Positions 25,158 to 33,942 of a stretch of 40,187 nucleotides of DNA are shown one piece after another. Numbering within the stretch: the stretch's first letter is position 1; each line of letters opens with the position of its first letter. Position numbers and translations under genes: made by a program. The stretch spans positions 1 to 40,187 of the forward strand of contig JAOPKB010000025.1 in NCBI GenBank assembly GCA_025517485.1. Direction: 5' to 3'. The DNA is from Natronoglomus mannanivorans. Its GTDB lineage: Archaea > Halobacteriota > Halobacteria > Halobacteriales > Natrialbaceae. The notes beneath the pieces are model-generated. The model was not told the DNA's origin. It was given only the letters and a program-made list of their open reading frames with translations, and did not search any database.

Positions 25158-25394
25158 ATGACAGACACAGTGACGGATTTCGGCACGCAAATGTGGTTTC
25201 GCGCGATAATCGGTATCCTGTGGATCGTCGTTGCAGGCCTCGTCGCCGTCGGATTGTATTCGCTCCAGCCAACCGTTGGCGACCGTATCGTCTCCTCCGA
25301 ATACCTCCTCGGAACGGCCGTCTTTGGCCTCGCGATACTGTCGATCGGATACGCACTCTCGGTGACCGGAAGGCGACGACGTCCGAAGGCGTGA
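25158..25394 (+). CDS. Small two-helix membrane protein of unknown function
   Basis: The 78-aa protein begins MTDTVTDFGTQMWFRAIIGI and has two transmembrane segments (about 13-33 and 46-67) and a basic end (TGRRRRPKA). The family is not recognised. It is the first gene after the palindromic operator and lies 182 bp before nosD on the same strand. A role in oxidase assembly or copper handling is only suggested by position. Confidence 0.6.
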   Translation: MTDTVTDFGTQMWFRAIIGILWIVVAGLVAVGLYSLQPTVGDRIVSSEYLLGTAVFGLAILSIGYALSVTGRRRRPKA

Positions 25395-25576
25395 CTCGAG
25401 GAGTGGTCGGTTCACTATCACGACAGTGATTACCAAGGCGAGGCCGGCGTTGAAACCGGGATTGCGATTGAGATTGAGAGTGGAACTGAAGAGTACCAAC
25501 AGGTCCTGATCACCGGACAACCCAACTTCGACGAACGGACCAGACGTATTATTTGTCTCGTGGGTGTACTCTCGGT

Positions 25577-27508
25577 GTGTACGACGATCCACCCCGCCTT
25601 CGAATAATCGTTCTCGTCCTCGCGCTGGCCGTCGTCTCCGCCGCACCATTCCTCGTCGACGTCAATTCGACAGAACCGGTGCCTGTAGACTTCGATGAGA
25701 CGGTTTCGATTGGGCTCTCGCTCGAGGAGCGGCAGGTGGTCGGCTCCAAAGTCTCCGTACCACAGGCACAGGTCTTCTACTCACAGTACCAGTACGTGAC
25801 TGGGTATTACGGGGTCGAACGGTTCGTTCACGCTCACAATCAAGACGGTCACAGCGAACAGTTCGGCTACCCCCTCAGGGTGTACGTCACCGACTTCAGT
25901 GGGACGGAACTCGAACTCACGGACGACGGATACCCGACGACCGCTGGATCTGAGGGCTGGGTCGACGCGACCGCGGCGGCCTACGTCATCGACAGTGATT
26001 CACGAACACCCGCTGGAGAGACGATCGTTCCGTTCTCCAATCGGGCGGACGCAGAAGCGTTCGCCGCTTCACACGGTGGTGAAGTCGTCGACTGGGAGAC
26101 GGTACTCGACACACCGGTCGACGTAAACGATGCGGTCGCCGCCCGAGACCGCGTCGACTCACAGCGGCGAGCGGCCGGCGAGCGGGCCGAGTCGGTGACC
26201 TCACTTCGTGACCGTCCGACCTCGGTCGTCGTCGGGGAGGACGCGAACACGATTCAAGATGCGGTCGACATGGCACCGGCGAATACGACTATCGTCGTCC
26301 CGGCCGGAATCTACGAGGAAACGATCGAAATCGATCGCCCGATTACCCTCGCGGGGGACACCAACGCGACGATACACGGCAATGGAAACGGAAGCGTGAT
26401 CGATGTGACCGTGGATCGAACGGCTGTTACCGGCCTCGAGATTACCGGTGTCGGCAACGAAACGTCGAGCGATCGGGCCGAACTCGAGACGGCCGCTGAC
26501 GAGTGGGAACACGACGTCGAACTCGGCTACGGACACGGAGATGCCGGTATTGCGGTCGTCGGGGCGTCCACCGTACTCGTCGCGGACGTGGCGATCGAAA
26601 CGCCTGCAAACGGCGTTTTGCTTCGAGACAGCCCGCACGCCGTCGTTCGAAACATTACCGTCGACGGGAGCGACGAGTGGAAGGAGGGGTTCATGGGTGT
26701 GATGGCGATGCGCTCACCGGCGACAGTCGAGAACTCGACGTTTCGGGACGGTCGTGATGGGATCTATACGCATCGCTCGGGCGGAATCGTCATCCGCAAC
26801 AATACGATGATCAACGGCCGATTCGGCGTCCACCTCATGTACACGTCGAACGCACTAGTAGTCGACAATAGCGTGCATGGTCAGGAACTAGCAGGGATCG
26901 TCGTCATGACGTCTCCCGTCGGAAACGCGATACTCGGGAACGACGTTCGCGACGCACCGAACGGAATCAGAACCGGCGGAAGTAACTCCTACGTGGCAGA
27001 GAACGTGATCGCCGGTACTGAACTGGGACTGACGACCGCCGCGGCAGATTCGCTCTACGAGCACAACGTACTTATGGACAACGACGTCGGCATCCACGCC
27101 AGTTCGGTTCTTCCCTCGAATCGTGTAATCGCGAACGACTTCCTCGACAACGACCAACACACGACTGTGTCTGTCGGTCCACTTCGAATCTGGACGAGTG
27201 ACGACAGTGGAAACTACTGGGAGGGTACCGTTGGCTCGTGTGATGGTGAGACGCTCGATCGGTCGTACTCGCCGACCGATCCCGTAGATCGACATCTTCA
27301 CACTGTCGACGGTACGCCGACGCTCGCCCGATCACCGGCGCTCGAGACTGTCGCGAGTCTCGAGGGGGCCGTTCCTGGAGCACGGGGGAGTAGCGTCGTC
27401 GACACGGCACCGCTATGTCGTCCAGCGAATCTCGACCTGCTCGAACGAGCGAACAGAACTGCTTCAAAAGCGAACGACGAGGTCTCGACATTCGAGGCAA
27501 CACCGTGA
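25577..27508 (+). CDS. nosD: NosD-type beta-helix copper-binding protein with NosL-like N-terminal domain
   Basis: This 643-aa exported protein starts with a hydrophobic signal or anchor (LRIIVLVLALAVVSAAPFLV). Residues about 60-185 resemble NosL: YPLRVYVTDFSG, then AAAYVIDSD, then IVPFSNRADAEAFAASHGGE, as in the FxxxADAExFxxxHGG motif of NosL. Residues about 210-550 are a right-handed parallel beta-helix of NosD/CASH repeats (TIQDAVDMAPANTTIVVPAG, GIVIRNNTMINGRFGVHLMY, NAILGNDVRDAPNGI). NosD works with the NosFY ABC transporter in CuA/CuZ maturation. The start is uncertain: GTG 25577 here, or TTG 25553. The stop overlaps the nosF start (GTGA). No nosZ is in the window. Confidence 0.88.
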   Translation: MYDDPPRLRIIVLVLALAVVSAAPFLVDVNSTEPVPVDFDETVSIGLSLEERQVVGSKVSVPQAQVFYSQYQYVTGYYGVERFVHAHNQDGHSEQFGYPLRVYVTDFSGTELELTDDGYPTTAGSEGWVDATAAAYVIDSDSRTPAGETIVPFSNRADAEAFAASHGGEVVDWETVLDTPVDVNDAVAARDRVDSQRRAAGERAESVTSLRDRPTSVVVGEDANTIQDAVDMAPANTTIVVPAGIYEETIEIDRPITLAGDTNATIHGNGNGSVIDVTVDRTAVTGLEITGVGNETSSDRAELETAADEWEHDVELGYGHGDAGIAVVGASTVLVADVAIETPANGVLLRDSPHAVVRNITVDGSDEWKEGFMGVMAMRSPATVENSTFRDGRDGIYTHRSGGIVIRNNTMINGRFGVHLMYTSNALVVDNSVHGQELAGIVVMTSPVGNAILGNDVRDAPNGIRTGGSNSYVAENVIAGTELGLTTAAADSLYEHNVLMDNDVGIHASSVLPSNRVIANDFLDNDQHTTVSVGPLRIWTSDDSGNYWEGTVGSCDGETLDRSYSPTDPVDRHLHTVDGTPTLARSPALETVASLEGAVPGARGSSVVDTAPLCRPANLDLLERANRTASKANDEVSTFEATP

Positions 27509-28323
27509 CAGATACCCCCACACACACCGACTCCAATCCGAACGCACCGATTTCAAATGGCGTCGACTCGACCGTCTGCGACGACGCTCGTTGCGATCAA
27601 CCTGCGTTAGTCGCGGCGGGAATCGATCACGCATACGGTGACGTAAACGTCCTCCAGAGCGTCTCACTCACGCTACCATCGGGAACGGTGACGGCGCTCG
27701 TCGGACCAAACGGCTCCGGAAAAACAACACTTCTCCGCGTGATTGCAGGCCTCCTTGATCAGACCGGCGGCACAATTCGCCACCGTAATCACGACGTCGT
27801 TCGGTCGATCGGATATCTCCCCCAGCAGCCAGCATTTCGACCAGGGTTCACCGCTCGAGAAACGCTTTCGTTCTATGCCGCGTTGGTCGGCGCCGACGAA
27901 GACGCCGCCACGAAACACCTCGAACGGGTCGGTCTCAAGGAAGCCGCCGATCGACCCGTAGAGGAACTTTCAGGCGGAATGATCCGCTTGCTCGGGATTG
28001 CTCAGGCGACGATCGGTAATCCACCGGTCGTCGTTCTCGACGAACCGGGAAGCGGCCTCGATCCGGGGATGCGTGTCCACGTCTTCGACGTGGTTGGCGA
28101 ACTGGCTGCGAACGGAGCCGCCGTTTTGCTGAGTTCTCACGACCTCGAACTCGTCGAACGCAGCGCCGATCGTGTGGCCGTGCTCGATCGCGGCCGAATC
28201 GCGAGCGAAGGGGCACCGACCGAAATCCGCGACTGTGTCGACGCTGATACGCTCCTTCAGGCGTACGAAGCCACCGTCACCGGGGAAACGGGAACCGTTC
28301 GCGTTCGGGGTGACTCGTCGTGA
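27505..28323 (+). CDS. nosF: ABC transporter ATP-binding protein NosF
   Basis: This 272-aa ATPase has Walker A GPNGSGKTT (67-75), the Q-loop region YLPQQPAF, the signature LSGGM, Walker B VVVLDEPGSGLDPG and the H-loop SSHDLELVE. It pairs with NosY and the beta-helix NosD in a membrane complex that supports copper-centre assembly. Translation starts with GTG at 27505 within a GTGA overlap with nosD, so the 30-residue upstream extension is rejected. Its own stop overlaps the GTG start of nosY. Confidence 0.9.
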   Translation: MTDTPTHTDSNPNAPISNGVDSTVCDDARCDQPALVAAGIDHAYGDVNVLQSVSLTLPSGTVTALVGPNGSGKTTLLRVIAGLLDQTGGTIRHRNHDVVRSIGYLPQQPAFRPGFTARETLSFYAALVGADEDAATKHLERVGLKEAADRPVEELSGGMIRLLGIAQATIGNPPVVVLDEPGSGLDPGMRVHVFDVVGELAANGAAVLLSSHDLELVERSADRVAVLDRGRIASEGAPTEIRDCVDADTLLQAYEATVTGETGTVRVRGDSS

Positions 28324-29231
28324 CCACCGGACACCCAGCCGACAACGACGTGGAACCGATCGATCGTGAGGACAAACGGGAAGACGGAATCGACGAACGG
28401 CGTCCGCCGACCGTTTCCCCTAGCCACTTGATCGAGGCAGTCGCTCGTCGAGAAATACGTACCGTCGTTCGAACCCCTACGTTCGCCCTCCTCGCGGTTG
28501 TACTGGTTGCGGTACTCGTCGGAATCACGCGTCTGGGCGGTGGTGCCAGAGCAGGATACGTGCCGGCGACTGCCGACTTGCTCACGCCACTCGAGTTACT
28601 TGTTCCGACCGTCGCCGTCGCCTTCGGATATCGAGCGGTGCTTGACGACGCTCGCCGCGGAGAACTCGATGTACTACGAACGTACCCGCTCACCCCCCGC
28701 CAGTTCGTCCTCGGGGTTTATTTGGGTCGAGCCATCGGGTTACTCGCCGCGATCATCCTCCCGCTGCTCGCGGCGATGGCGACGGTCGCGCTGACGGAAA
28801 CCCCGTCGATTCGATTTTACGCAACTCACGCAGGGTCCGATTCGCCAGTCCTCTTTCTTCGCGTAATCGTTCTCACAGCAGTGTTTGGACTTGTGGTACT
28901 CGCCGTGGCGGTCGCCATCTCGGCCATCGCGAGTACCATCAAGAACGGTCTCGCTCTCGCCCTCGTCGCACTCGTTCTCTTGCTCTTTGGTGCCGACCTG
29001 GCACTCGTCTCCGGTCTGAATACAGACCTGATCGGTGACTCTTGGTTCGTTTACGTCCTCGCTGCGAGTCCGAACAGTGCGTACCGCGGACTGATTCTCG
29101 AATCTACAATCTCGGTAGTTTCGGGGACGGGACCGCGGGCTGCGTCGCCGCTGGTGAGCGTGTTCAGTTTGATTCTGTGGACCGTGGTGTCTCTGATCGG
29201 CGCGACTGTCGCCGTCAGTCGACAGTCGTAG
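28320..29231 (+). CDS. nosY: ABC-2-type permease NosY
   Basis: The 303-aa protein has an acidic N-terminal tail followed by about six transmembrane helices, including FALLAVVLVAVLVGITRL, GLLAAIILPLLAAMATVAL, FGLVVLAVAVAISAIASTI, LALALVALVLLLFGADLAL and a C-terminal VFSLILWTVVSLIGATVAV. YRAVLDDARRGELDVLRTYP and LTPRQFVLGVYLGR are the coupling-helix region of NosY/ABC-2 permeases. It follows nosF in a GTGA overlap. The reading frame is intact and full length. Confidence 0.88.
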   Translation: MTTGHPADNDVEPIDREDKREDGIDERRPPTVSPSHLIEAVARREIRTVVRTPTFALLAVVLVAVLVGITRLGGGARAGYVPATADLLTPLELLVPTVAVAFGYRAVLDDARRGELDVLRTYPLTPRQFVLGVYLGRAIGLLAAIILPLLAAMATVALTETPSIRFYATHAGSDSPVLFLRVIVLTAVFGLVVLAVAVAISAIASTIKNGLALALVALVLLLFGADLALVSGLNTDLIGDSWFVYVLAASPNSAYRGLILESTISVVSGTGPRAASPLVSVFSLILWTVVSLIGATVAVSRQS

Positions 29232-29505
29232 CCGTCTCAGGATTCGCTCCATCCGGCCCGGTCCTTGTCCCTGGCCAGTCACTCCAAGACAGGCTCACGA
29301 CCTTGCTCTTCCCGGAACTGATCACTCTTGTAGTGGCAATCGAAACGAGATACACGGATAGGCTGTTCGTGTCGACGGAACCGATACCGCAGGTCGGGCC
29401 AGCCGAAAATGTGTGCATCTCTGTAACCCTTCAATCCACACCACCGACGATAGAAACTGGGGAACTCACCTTCGCATACCTCGTGTGATTAGGGGACACT
29501 GAGTG

Positions 29506-30075
29506 TCAATGGTTACGATAATTGTCGAGAGTCGAAAGCAACTCACGGGAGACGTCGTCGTGCTCGTAAAGTTCACCACCGTGTTCGTCGACGAACGCCT
29601 CCGCATCCGCTCGATCACCGAATCCGACGAGGTCCGGACCCATCGCACCGTAAACGTCACTTCCGACGGCGAACGCGAGATCCTCAACGGATGAGAAGAC
29701 ATCGGCCGTCAGATGTGCCGAGATGAAAGCCTCCCCGTTCTCGCTCGAGAGAGAGTACTCGACGGCCGAGTAATCGGTCAGGTAGATCGCCGTCGGTTCC
29801 AGCCCAACGTCCTCCTGATCGAAGACGTAATTGTAAGTGCACGTCCCGCTACAGAACCACGCTGGTCCATCGTGGGCCTCCGGAACGTCGTCACCGTAGA
29901 ACGCCTGTCCCTTCGATCCAGAATGGCTCTCGAGTACCATCCCACAGTAGTCGCAGTTACCACCGTCCTCGAGCGATATCGGATCGGGACGGTCAGCATC
30001 GTTCCCCAGACACCCTGCGAAGAGGCCGACACTCCCCACAGCTGTCACGAGAAACAAACGGCGGTTCGTCTCCAT
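29506..30075 (-). CDS. nosL: NosL family copper-chaperone lipoprotein
   Basis: The 189-aa product begins METNRRLFLVTAVGSVGLFA followed by a GC lipobox (C22), with a twin-arginine pair (R5-R6), so it is probably a Tat-exported lipoprotein. It then has the metal motif CDYCGMV (C41, C44, M46), a WFCSGTCTYNYVF segment with two more Cys, AIYLTDYSAVEY, VGSDVYGAMGPDLVGFGDRA and DAEAFVDEHGGE, the full NosL pattern. NosL binds Cu(I) and feeds nitrous oxide reductase; here it would serve the oxidase if nosZ is absent from the genome. It is convergent with nosDFY, 274 bp apart. The ATG at 30075 was chosen. Confidence 0.9.
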   Translation of the reverse strand: METNRRLFLVTAVGSVGLFAGCLGNDADRPDPISLEDGGNCDYCGMVLESHSGSKGQAFYGDDVPEAHDGPAWFCSGTCTYNYVFDQEDVGLEPTAIYLTDYSAVEYSLSSENGEAFISAHLTADVFSSVEDLAFAVGSDVYGAMGPDLVGFGDRADAEAFVDEHGGELYEHDDVSRELLSTLDNYRNH

Positions 30076-30333
30076 CCTTCCATTCGGTAGACACCGGTCG
30101 ACACGCATAGGGCTACTTGGGTCCGAACGGACAAGTCACATCTGGTGCGATCGTTGAATGGCGCAGTCACATCCGTGCTAGGATCCGTTTCGATGGTCAT
30201 CTCCGACAGGTCCCATCTCTTGTCGCTCCTCTCTCATCCAGAACGGAAGTTCGATCGGTCGATTGAGACGAGAGATCAAGACGTCGACGTGCTCGCTCTC
30301 GAGCTGGTGGAAACGAACCAGTTCCGAGAGGCA

Positions 30334-30772
30334 TCAATCGTTGACCAGCACGACAATCACTGCCGAAACGGGACTTCTGCCGACCTTTTCCGTGACGCTC
30401 CCGATACCGAATCGGTTCACGCCTGACCAGCCATGTGTGTCTAAGTGGCGTCGATATCGTTTCCATCAACGTACTTGAGGATTTCCTCGAAGGGAGTGCC
30501 GTACTGGATCTCTCTGGTGACGTCAAATTCGGTGGCTACCCGAACGGTGTTATCGATCGTGGTCTCACCTTCAGCACGGTACTCGTTGACGACCTCGCCC
30601 CACTCCATGCCTGCGGAGTCAGCGCCAGCGTCGGATCTCTCGAGTGAAATCGGTTCGACGATGTACAACACGTAGACGGTGTGTCGTTCTGTGCTCCTAA
30701 CTCGAGGCTCTCGCGAATCGCCGCGTTCCCCTGCGGACTTCCGTCAGTCGGAATCGGAATTTCGCCGTATAT
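30334..30772 (-). pseudogene. Decayed universal stress protein gene
   Basis: A UspA protein can be traced through three frames on the minus strand: IYGEIPIPTDGSPQGNAAIR (where the expected ATG is ATA at 30770-30772), then VYVLYIVEPISLE with an internal frame giving VTREIQYGTPFEEILKYVDG, then after a stop THGWSGVNRFGIGSVTEKVG and VSAVIVVL before TGA at 30334-30336. The start codon is lost and there is at least one frameshift (near 30693) and one stop/frameshift (near 30443). The order of motifs is complete for UspA, so it is a recently decayed copy and not a chance match. Confidence 0.75.
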
Positions 30773-31006
30773 CGGACCTCCTCGACTGTACTGACGTGGT
30801 CGATGAAGAAAGAGCCACCTCGATTATCGCCGATCGAGATCGAGACGAACTCGTGTCCTCTCCCCGGTGTCTTCGACCGGAGTTTGCCATCCGACCGTTT
30901 TTCCGGACCGTCTCCCTCGAGATCCGGTCCTCGCGTTCGAACGGAAAGGCGGGCCCGTCCACATCAGCGATGTTGATGTGCGTGAGAAGCGGTGAGAGAT
31001 CAACGG

Positions 31007-33853
31007 TCAGTACCGATCGAAGTAGTGGTCCTGTACCTTCACGAAGACCGCCATCAGCGTCGCGAAGACCCCGGCCGAAACAGCGATCTGCGCCCAGTGG
31101 ACGACGCCGAGTGGTTCCACGTCGAACAGCAACTGTCCAGTTGGCGTGTAGAGGACGAGCAGATGCAACGCGATCGCGACGACGACTGCGAGGACGAGCC
31201 ATCGGTTCGAGAAGATTCCGAGACCGTACCGGAGCCTGACAGCCTGAATGCGGACGATTTCCATGACGACGAACCCGGTGAAGACCATCGTCTGGGCGAG
31301 TTCCCGGCTCGGTTCGTAAGCTGGTTCCCAGCCGAAGAGAGAACCTGTCAGATCGTAGCCCGGGATCACACGTCCGGTGAAGTTGAGCGTGAACAGCGGG
31401 AGCAAGCACACGGTCATGAAGAGTGCGATGCCGACGATCGACGTCACGATTCGCGTCGTGATCACACCCTCGTCTCGAGGCCTCGGATCGCGCTCCATGA
31501 TGTCGTCGGCCGCCGGATCGACACCCATCGAGAGCGCCGGGGCACCGTCGGTAACGACGTTGATCCAGAGGATCTGGATCGGCGTGATCACGAGGCCGAG
31601 CCCGGCCATCGATCCGGTAAAGATCATCGTCACCTCGCCGCCGTTGCCCGAGAGCAGATAGTTGACGAACTTCCGAACGTTGTCGAAGATCCGACGCCCG
31701 CCGTGGACGGCGTCCCGGATCGTCGCGAAGTTGTCGTCGAGGAGGACGATATCCGATGCCTGCTCGGTGACGTCGGTTCCGCGGATCCCCATCGCCACGC
31801 CGACGTCCGCGTTTTTCACGGCGGGTGCGTCGTTGACGCCGTCGCCGGTCATCGCCACCGTGTGTCCTTTTTTCTGGAGCATCTGGAGGATACGCGTCTT
31901 GTGATCGGGCGAGGTTCGTGCGAAGATGTCGACATCGTCCACTATATCGGCGAGTTCCTCGTCGCCCAATTCCTCGAGTTCGGGACCGGTGACGACTCGC
32001 GTCGATCGGAGCCCGATCTCCTCGCCGACGGCTCGTGCGGTAACGGCGTTGTCTCCGGTGATCATGACGATATTGATGCCGGCGCTGAGGCAGGCGTCGA
32101 TCGCACCCGGTACCTCCGGCCGGGGTGGGTCGAGCATTCCCTGCAACCCGAGAAAGACCATGTCCGTTTCGAGGGCTTCGGTCGCCTCACGCGGTGCATC
32201 CGGTCGGTACGCAAAGCCCATTACACGCAGAGCATCCTCGGCGAATGCCTCCGTTTTGGCCTCGAGTTCGGCCCGTCGGTCGTCGGTGAGCTCGACGAGT
32301 TCGCCGTCGACGAGTTCGCGACGACAGCGCTCGAGGACCGTCTCGGGTGCGCCCTTCATGTACGCGATTGTCTCGCCGTTTTCGTCTCCATCTCCTCCTC
32401 CGGCCCCGTTCCCGTCTCCATCGGGTGTCCGGTGGAGCGTCGTCATCCGCTTGCGCGCAGAGGTGAAATCGACCTCGCCGATGCGCGGGTACGCCTCGTC
32501 GAGTTCCTCGTGATCGAACCCAGCCTTCTGTGCGGCGACGAACAGCGCGATTTCGGTTGGGTCGCCGAGGTACGTCCGTTCACTCGGGTCGGTCTCGCCA
32601 TCCGCCTCGCGTGTGCCGATATCGACGTTGTTACACAGCATGCCACACCGAAGAATCTCGGCAACCCGCTCGGAATCGACCGACTCACCGTTCCGGCGGA
32701 ACTCGCCATCCGTGTCGTAGCCCGTCCCCGTCACCTCGTAGGTCTCGCGGCCAGCGACGATCCGCTGGACCGTCATCTCCTCTTCGGTGAGCGTCCCGGT
32801 CTTGTCCGTACAGATGACGTCGACCGAACCGAGCGCTTCCACGATGGGAAGCCGGCGGACGAGGGCGTTCTTCTCAGCCATCCGGCGGGCACCGAGTGCG
32901 AGCGACAGCGTCACCACCGCCGGGAGCCCCTCGGGGACTGCGGAGACTGCGACGCCGACCGCCGTCAGAAAGACCTGAAGCGGCGGCGTCTCGCCGACGG
33001 CGAGTTCCGTAATCGCGATTACGGCGACGATCCCGACGACACCGGCGGCGATGATCTTCCCCAATCGATCCATCTCCGTCTGGAACGGCGTCTCCCGGTC
33101 TTCGGCCGCCTCGAGCGCACTCGCGATGTTTCCGATCTCTGTCTCGGCGCCCGTGCCGACGACGACAGCGGTTCCGGAGCCGCGTTCGACGACGGTGTCC
33201 TTGTAGAGCATGTTCGTCCGCTCGGCGAGCGAGGTCGCCGCGTCGACGGTACCACCTTCCTTCGAGACGCCGGCACTCTCGCCAGTCAGCGCCGCTTCGT
33301 CGACGCGCACGTTCGACTCCTCGACGATCCGGGCGTCGGCGGGGACGATGTCACCCGACTCGACGAAGATCACATCTCCCGGAACCACGTTTCGCGCGTC
33401 GATTTCGACCTTTTGGCCGTCGCGGCGCACCAACGCGTGCGTCGTCGACAGTTCCTCGAGCGCCGCGATACTCTGTTCAGCCCGATAGTCCTGGACGAAT
33501 CCGAACAGCGTGATGAAGACGACGATCCCGCCGATCACGGCCGCGTCGATCGTGTGGCCAACGACTGCCATTACGGCCGCGGCGACGATCAGGACCCAGA
33601 TGAGCGCGGACGTGTACTGCTCGAGAAGGATTCGCCAGGGCGAAACCCCCTCCTCGGCTTCGATCTCGTTTGGGCCGTATCGCTCGAGGCGGCCGCGAGC
33701 GTCGTCCGTTTCGAGACCCTGTTCCGACGTCTCTAACTCCTCGTAGAGGTCGTCGATCGGCTTCGAGTGGTCGTTCTCTACAGCAGTCGAATTCACCGAT
33801 TGAGCCATCGATTCGGTCTCCGACACGACCGCGACTTCATCGTCAGCTGCCAT
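31007..33853 (-). CDS. P2A-type cation-transporting P-type ATPase (Ca2+-ATPase-like)
   Basis: This 948-aa ion pump has an N-terminal cation-ATPase domain (DDLYEELETSEQGLETDDAR), TGES (190-193), the M4 ion-site PEGLP (307-311), the phosphorylation site DKTGTLT (D350), KGAPE, MITGDN, and the hinge TGDGVNDAPA. The M6 motif is NVVTDGAPALSMG, corresponding to the NLVTDG of SERCA/PMR1. It has about ten transmembrane helices. The pattern is that of Ca2+ or Na+/Ca2+-type P2 pumps, with the ion inferred from M4/M6 only. A Gly/Asp/Asn-rich insertion lies in the nucleotide domain (about residues 475-490). It is a single gene, divergent from a tandem UspA gene with an 89-bp gap. An alternative start is M16. 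Confidence 0.9.
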   Translation of the reverse strand: MAADDEVAVVSETESMAQSVNSTAVENDHSKPIDDLYEELETSEQGLETDDARGRLERYGPNEIEAEEGVSPWRILLEQYTSALIWVLIVAAAVMAVVGHTIDAAVIGGIVVFITLFGFVQDYRAEQSIAALEELSTTHALVRRDGQKVEIDARNVVPGDVIFVESGDIVPADARIVEESNVRVDEAALTGESAGVSKEGGTVDAATSLAERTNMLYKDTVVERGSGTAVVVGTGAETEIGNIASALEAAEDRETPFQTEMDRLGKIIAAGVVGIVAVIAITELAVGETPPLQVFLTAVGVAVSAVPEGLPAVVTLSLALGARRMAEKNALVRRLPIVEALGSVDVICTDKTGTLTEEEMTVQRIVAGRETYEVTGTGYDTDGEFRRNGESVDSERVAEILRCGMLCNNVDIGTREADGETDPSERTYLGDPTEIALFVAAQKAGFDHEELDEAYPRIGEVDFTSARKRMTTLHRTPDGDGNGAGGGDGDENGETIAYMKGAPETVLERCRRELVDGELVELTDDRRAELEAKTEAFAEDALRVMGFAYRPDAPREATEALETDMVFLGLQGMLDPPRPEVPGAIDACLSAGINIVMITGDNAVTARAVGEEIGLRSTRVVTGPELEELGDEELADIVDDVDIFARTSPDHKTRILQMLQKKGHTVAMTGDGVNDAPAVKNADVGVAMGIRGTDVTEQASDIVLLDDNFATIRDAVHGGRRIFDNVRKFVNYLLSGNGGEVTMIFTGSMAGLGLVITPIQILWINVVTDGAPALSMGVDPAADDIMERDPRPRDEGVITTRIVTSIVGIALFMTVCLLPLFTLNFTGRVIPGYDLTGSLFGWEPAYEPSRELAQTMVFTGFVVMEIVRIQAVRLRYGLGIFSNRWLVLAVVVAIALHLLVLYTPTGQLLFDVEPLGVVHWAQIAVSAGVFATLMAVFVKVQDHYFDRY

Positions 33854-33942
33854 AATGCTGTGTGAGGACCTGTTCGCACAGACGACGGTTACCGAGGGAC
33901 GGACAGTAATAAGGATAGAGCACGTTGATCGAGACGACTGCT

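Noticed and set aside
25577..30075. Calling the locus a denitrification (nitrous oxide reductase) cluster
   Set aside because: nosZ is absent, and the adjoining genes encode a ba3 oxidase and copper supply; the Nos-type genes alone do not show N2O reduction.
30992..33736. A very long plus-strand open frame (914 codons) opposite the P2A ATPase
   Set aside because: It is the antisense shadow of an intact 948-aa ATPase with all catalytic motifs. Its His/Arg/Asp-rich sequence shows no domain.
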